Shown here piece after piece: positions 28,249 to 30,578 of a DNA stretch of 30,578 bases. The first letter of the stretch is position 1. Every line of letters starts with the position of its first letter. This DNA comes from a virus: the IMG/VR virus record IMGVR_UViG_3300043750_000084, positions 1-30,578 of that record. One strand, given 5' to 3'. The position numbers and the translations under genes were made by a program. The notes beneath the pieces were generated by a model. The model had not been told where the DNA came from. It saw only the letters and a list, made by a program, of their open reading frames with translations, and made no database searches.

Positions 28249-28273
28249 ATCCCAACCCCAGGAGGATTGCCTG

Positions 28274-29224
28274 ATGGCAACCCAGAGAAGCACCACTTCC
28301 GGCAGGAAGCCTTCCACGGCTAAGAAGGCAGTCCCGGAGCAGCGGAGCACCACGGCCACCACCGGCTCCACCCGCACCCGCACGCGCGCACAGAAGGAAC
28401 GGCTCCTCGTCGTTGAGGCGGAGGTGGCCCCGGAGATCAAGACCGAGTTCATCGACATCTCCCCGGAGTTGGCGGCTGAGCTGGTCAAGCCGGAGCGGAA
28501 CTACTGCAACCGCTCCGTGAAGGAGTCCGTGGTCAAGGCCTACGCCCGCGATATGGCGGCTGGCCGGTGGCGTGTGAACGGCGAGGGCATCCAGATCGAC
28601 GTGGACGGTGGGCTGTTGAACGGTCAGCACCGCATGCTGGCCATCATCATGTCCGGCAAGACCATCAAGATGCTGGTGGTCAGCGGTCTTCCTCGGAATA
28701 CGCGGGCCACGATGGACGCGGGCCGCAAGCGTACGAACACGGACAACTTCACCATGGACGGCGTGAAGAACGCGAAGGCGGTTGCTGCCATCTCGCGTCG
28801 CGCGGTTCTGTGGGAGCGCGGGGACAGGCGGTTCCGCGACATCGTGACCTTCGTTGAGGCGGAGGAGATGCTGGCGAAGCACCCGGAGATTCACCGGTCT
28901 GCGGAGATTGCGGAGCGTGTGCACCGCTCGTTCAAGCTGATCCCGACGTCGGCGCTGGGTACGGGTCACTTCCTGATGCACCAGACGGCTCCTGATGAGA
29001 CGCCGTGGTTCTTCGGTGCGATCGAGAAGGGCACGGATCTCAGTGAGGGCAGTCCGGTGCTGACGCTGCGGGAGCGTGTCCGGCGTGACCGTGACGACGG
29101 TATCCGGGTGGGCGATGTTCGTGCCCTGGCCTACCTGGTGCGGGCCTGGAATGCGCACCGCAGGGGGAAGACGTTGGCGCGGATTCAGCACGCGCTGAAC
29201 GAGCCGATTCCCGACGTGCTGTAG
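28274..29224 (+). CDS. ParB/sulfiredoxin-fold (ParB-like nuclease domain) protein
   Basis: 316 residues; ATG with AGGAGG nearby upstream. Residues 1-50 are a low-complexity Thr/Arg/Lys tail. Residues about 60-150 hold the ParB-like pattern: NRSVKESVVKAYARDMAAGRWRVNGEGIQIDVDGGLLNGQHRMLAIIMSGKTIKMLVVSG, where NGQHRM is the signature. The C-terminal half is helical. Actinophages often carry such proteins; roles in DNA partition, nuclease activity or regulation have been suggested but not proven. Its place right after a repeat-rich region makes repeat binding plausible. No partner ParA is visible. Confidence 0.85.
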   Translation: MATQRSTTSGRKPSTAKKAVPEQRSTTATTGSTRTRTRAQKERLLVVEAEVAPEIKTEFIDISPELAAELVKPERNYCNRSVKESVVKAYARDMAAGRWRVNGEGIQIDVDGGLLNGQHRMLAIIMSGKTIKMLVVSGLPRNTRATMDAGRKRTNTDNFTMDGVKNAKAVAAISRRAVLWERGDRRFRDIVTFVEAEEMLAKHPEIHRSAEIAERVHRSFKLIPTSALGTGHFLMHQTAPDETPWFFGAIEKGTDLSEGSPVLTLRERVRRDRDDGIRVGDVRALAYLVRAWNAHRRGKTLARIQHALNEPIPDVL

Positions 29225-29235
29225 GGAAGTGCGGT

Positions 29236-29280
29236 CACGGGAGGGGGCGTTGGGCTTTCTGGCTCGACGCCCCCTCCGTG
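29236..29280 (+). terminator. Terminator after the ParB-like gene
   Basis: GGAGGGGGCGT pairs with ACGCCCCCTCC, extended by CAC/GTG across a one-base bulge, loop 16 bases, followed by TTTAT. The next motif copy begins four bases later. Confidence 0.75.
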
Positions 29281-29283
29281 TTT

Positions 29284-29299
29284 ATGCTAGGGTAGATAC
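29284..29299 (+). promoter_or_regulatory. Motif promoter copy q (ATGCTAGGGTAGATAC), abutting a start codon
   Basis: Immediately followed by the ATG of the 88-residue gene at 29300. Predicts a leaderless message, exactly as at copy g on the other strand. Confidence 0.75.
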
Positions 29300-29566
29300 A
29301 TGACGACCGAGAAGCCCAACACCGAGCCCCTGCCCGAGCCCATGCCCGTGAGCATTGACGCCAAGGTCTACGGTTCCCCCGGGTACATCCACATCGGAGA
29401 GTTCTACCTCTCCGACAACAGCGACATGGCCTACCTGTACGACCCGAATACAGAGCCCCTGCCCTGGGAGATCGACATCTCCGGCAGCAAGACCCTGTCC
29501 CTGTCCACCGCGCAGGCGGAGCGGCTGCGGGACCAGCTGACCGACTTCCTGGAGCGCCAGAAGTGA
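29300..29566 (+). CDS. Unknown 88-residue protein (leaderless)
   Basis: ATG at 29300 directly after motif copy q, with no ribosome site. MTTEKPNTEPLPEPMPVSID begins it, followed by a beta-type part (AKVYGSPGYIHIGEFYLSDNSDMAYLYDPNTEPLPWEIDISGSKTLSLSTAQAERLRDQLTDFLE) ending in a helix. TEPLP appears twice. The C-terminal 'SLS-AQAE-LRDQL--FL' helix recalls small phage proteins of unknown role. The TGA overlaps the next GTG. Confidence 0.78.
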   Translation: MTTEKPNTEPLPEPMPVSIDAKVYGSPGYIHIGEFYLSDNSDMAYLYDPNTEPLPWEIDISGSKTLSLSTAQAERLRDQLTDFLERQK

Positions 29567-29913
29567 CCCATCGGTTCCTGCCGACCAGCCTGCACATCCT
29601 CAAGGCTGAGATCGACCACGACCGGATGGACTGCGAAGACGACGACCCGCGCAAAGTCTGGGTCGTCGTCGGCAGTTGGTCCTACCGCCGCGCCGTCCTC
29701 ACCCACGCCCTCCCCTTCCTGGAGGCAGCGGGGACCGAGGACGTCATGTCCCTGGAGGGTCAGGTCTTCCTGGCCCGCCTGGACCTGGAGAACCCGCCCC
29801 CGTACCAGCACGAGGGCGGGGAGCGCCTGGAATGGCCTGAGCTGGAGTTGGCCCCGCCCATGTCCGAGGTCTACGCGCGCCTCGGCATCGCACCCCCGGA
29901 GGAGGAGCTGTGA
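29563..29913 (+). CDS. Unknown 116-residue protein
   Basis: GTG start in a GTGA overlap with the previous gene. THRFLPTSLHILKAEIDHDRMDCEDDDPRKVWVVVGSWSYRRAVLTHALPFLEAAG begins an alpha/beta protein; the second half is Pro/Glu-rich (ENPPPYQHEGGERLEWPELELAPPMSEVYARLGIAPPEEEL). Not recognised. Part of the four-gene coupled operon starting at 29300. Confidence 0.75.
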   Translation: MTHRFLPTSLHILKAEIDHDRMDCEDDDPRKVWVVVGSWSYRRAVLTHALPFLEAAGTEDVMSLEGQVFLARLDLENPPPYQHEGGERLEWPELELAPPMSEVYARLGIAPPEEEL

Positions 29914-30179
29914 CCAGGGCGGAACTGGCGCTCACCATAGCGTTCGCTCTGGGGATCTTCATCAACGTCTTCGTGAACACGAAGTGGGCGAAGGCGAATC
30001 GGCCGAAAGCCACCAATGTGCTGCTCGCCTGCGGTGCGGCCGGAACGGCTGCCGACGCTTTCGGCGGATCCCCCCTCTTCTGGGTGAATGCCGCCGTGCT
30101 GGGCTCGGTGACCGTGTACGCCTACCACGTCGACAGGAAGCGTCGGCGGCGGCTCAAGAACCAGGAGACCTCGAAGTGA
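29910..30179 (+). CDS. Small membrane protein
   Basis: 89 residues, GTG in a GTGA overlap. Hydrophobic segments lie at about 4-24 (AELALTIAFALGIFINVFVN), 35-52 (ATNVLLACGAAGTAADAF) and 55-73 (PLFWVNAAVLGSVTVYAYHV), followed by a basic tail (DRKRRRRLKNQETSK). Two or three membrane passes with a cytoplasmic C-terminus. Holins can look like this, but no lysin is adjacent, so that name is not assigned. Confidence 0.72.
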   Translation: MTRAELALTIAFALGIFINVFVNTKWAKANRPKATNVLLACGAAGTAADAFGGSPLFWVNAAVLGSVTVYAYHVDRKRRRRLKNQETSK

Positions 30180-30578
30180 GCCTGCCCGAGATCACGGCGA
30201 AGGAACTGCCCAGACAGGCCTACGCCCACAGCAAGGACCACGAGGTGGTCTTGACGCTGCCAGAGAAGTTTCGGCCGGTCGTCAACTCGGGGTTCGACCC
30301 GAAGCCGACAGCGGGCGGCATGTGGACTGCGCCGGTCACGGAGGTGGATCACACCGGGGGCATCCTTTCCACCGAGTGGACCGACTGGTGCCGCTCGGAG
30401 GACTGGGGGTCGGAGTACTACAGCCACTTCCTGGAGATCGCCCCGAACGCGGATTTCCGGGGCCTGGTCATCGACGGGCTGGACGACCTCCGGGCGATCA
30501 TGGGGACCTACGAGGGCTCCAGGAACCCCCGGTACGCCTTCTCCATGTGGGCGGTCCTGGACTTCGAGCAGATGGCCG
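30176..30578 (+). CDS. Unknown protein, cut by the window edge
   Basis: GTG start in a GTGA overlap. About 134 residues are visible, beginning SLPEITAKELPRQAYAHSKD and containing TAPVTEVDHTGGILSTEWTDWC, HFLEIAPNADFRGLVIDGLDDLRAIMG and YAFSMWAVLDFEQMA. Alternating aromatic and acidic residues suggest a folded cytoplasmic domain. The family is not recognised. Confidence 0.7.
   Translation, partial: MSLPEITAKELPRQAYAHSKDHEVVLTLPEKFRPVVNSGFDPKPTAGGMWTAPVTEVDHTGGILSTEWTDWCRSEDWGSEYYSHFLEIAPNADFRGLVIDGLDDLRAIMGTYEGSRNPRYAFSMWAVLDFEQMA

Noticed and set aside
28226-29191. 321-residue minus-strand open frame
   Set aside because: Shadow of the ParB-like gene; the sequence is Arg/Leu/His-rich low complexity typical of shadows.
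29910-30179. Holin
   Set aside because: Size and helices fit, but no endolysin or lysis cassette is adjacent; kept as a small membrane protein.

Overview
The window looks like part of the genome of a double-stranded DNA siphovirus-type phage of Streptomyces or a close relative. DNA and codon use are GC-rich, many genes start with GTG, and genes are packed with ATGA/GTGA/TAATG overlaps. Leftward genes encode a large terminase, a Mu gp29-like portal and a MuF-type head protein, and many other families present (ParB-like, DUF2637, DUF2786, TerD, prim-pol, Rv2179c-like exonuclease, ADP-ribosylglycohydrolase) are common in actinobacteriophages and their hosts. No integrase or clear immunity repressor is visible, so lifestyle cannot be decided.

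Layout. (1) 1-8296, minus strand: head and packaging module, reading leftward: small HTH/possible small terminase, metallophosphoesterase, unknown, large terminase, portal, MuF, small virion-like protein, a large Lys/Ala-rich scaffold-like protein, and a cut-off gene. (2) 8440-9132, plus strand: a lone membrane-anchored protein with its own promoter and terminator, like a moron. (3) 9175-11565, minus: short units, including an AcrVA2-like protein. (4) 11662-17337, plus: DUF2786 protein, tRNA-Leu(CAA), RNase AS-like exonuclease, a small Acb2/Tad1-hairpin-like protein, ADP-ribosylglycohydrolase, deoxycytidylate deaminase, endonuclease VII-like HNH and a DUF2637 membrane/HTH protein. The 3' end of the last gene is a dense array of the hexamer TGGAAC. 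(5) 17489-27818, minus: an accessory/early region of many small transcription units, with a prim-pol, TerD, NlpC/P60 hydrolase, HAD phosphatase, LuxR-type HTH protein and many orphans. (6) 27890-28190: a non-coding divergent region with ten GTAAC repeats. (7) 28274-30578, plus: ParB-like protein and an operon of small proteins.

How it works together. Seventeen copies of a motif, consensus GTGCTAGGGTAGATAC, lie just upstream of genes in regions 3-7 on both strands, always in the direction of transcription, and none was seen in the head module. It reads as an extended -10 promoter (TGC-TAGGGT) with a fixed initiation region. At two genes the start codon follows it immediately, so those messages should be leaderless. 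Intrinsic terminators lie between most of these units. The picture is a regulon of separately promoted accessory genes under one phage-specific control, separate from the late head operon.

Main points for follow-up: the TGGAAC array that ignores reading frame and runs past a stop codon; the GTAAC iteron-like region beside a ParB-like gene; the promoter/leader cassette; and a spread of candidate anti-defence genes (AcrVA2-like, Acb2/Tad1-like, ADP-ribosylglycohydrolase, RyR-like). Family names are from recognition of motifs by eye; no database search was run.
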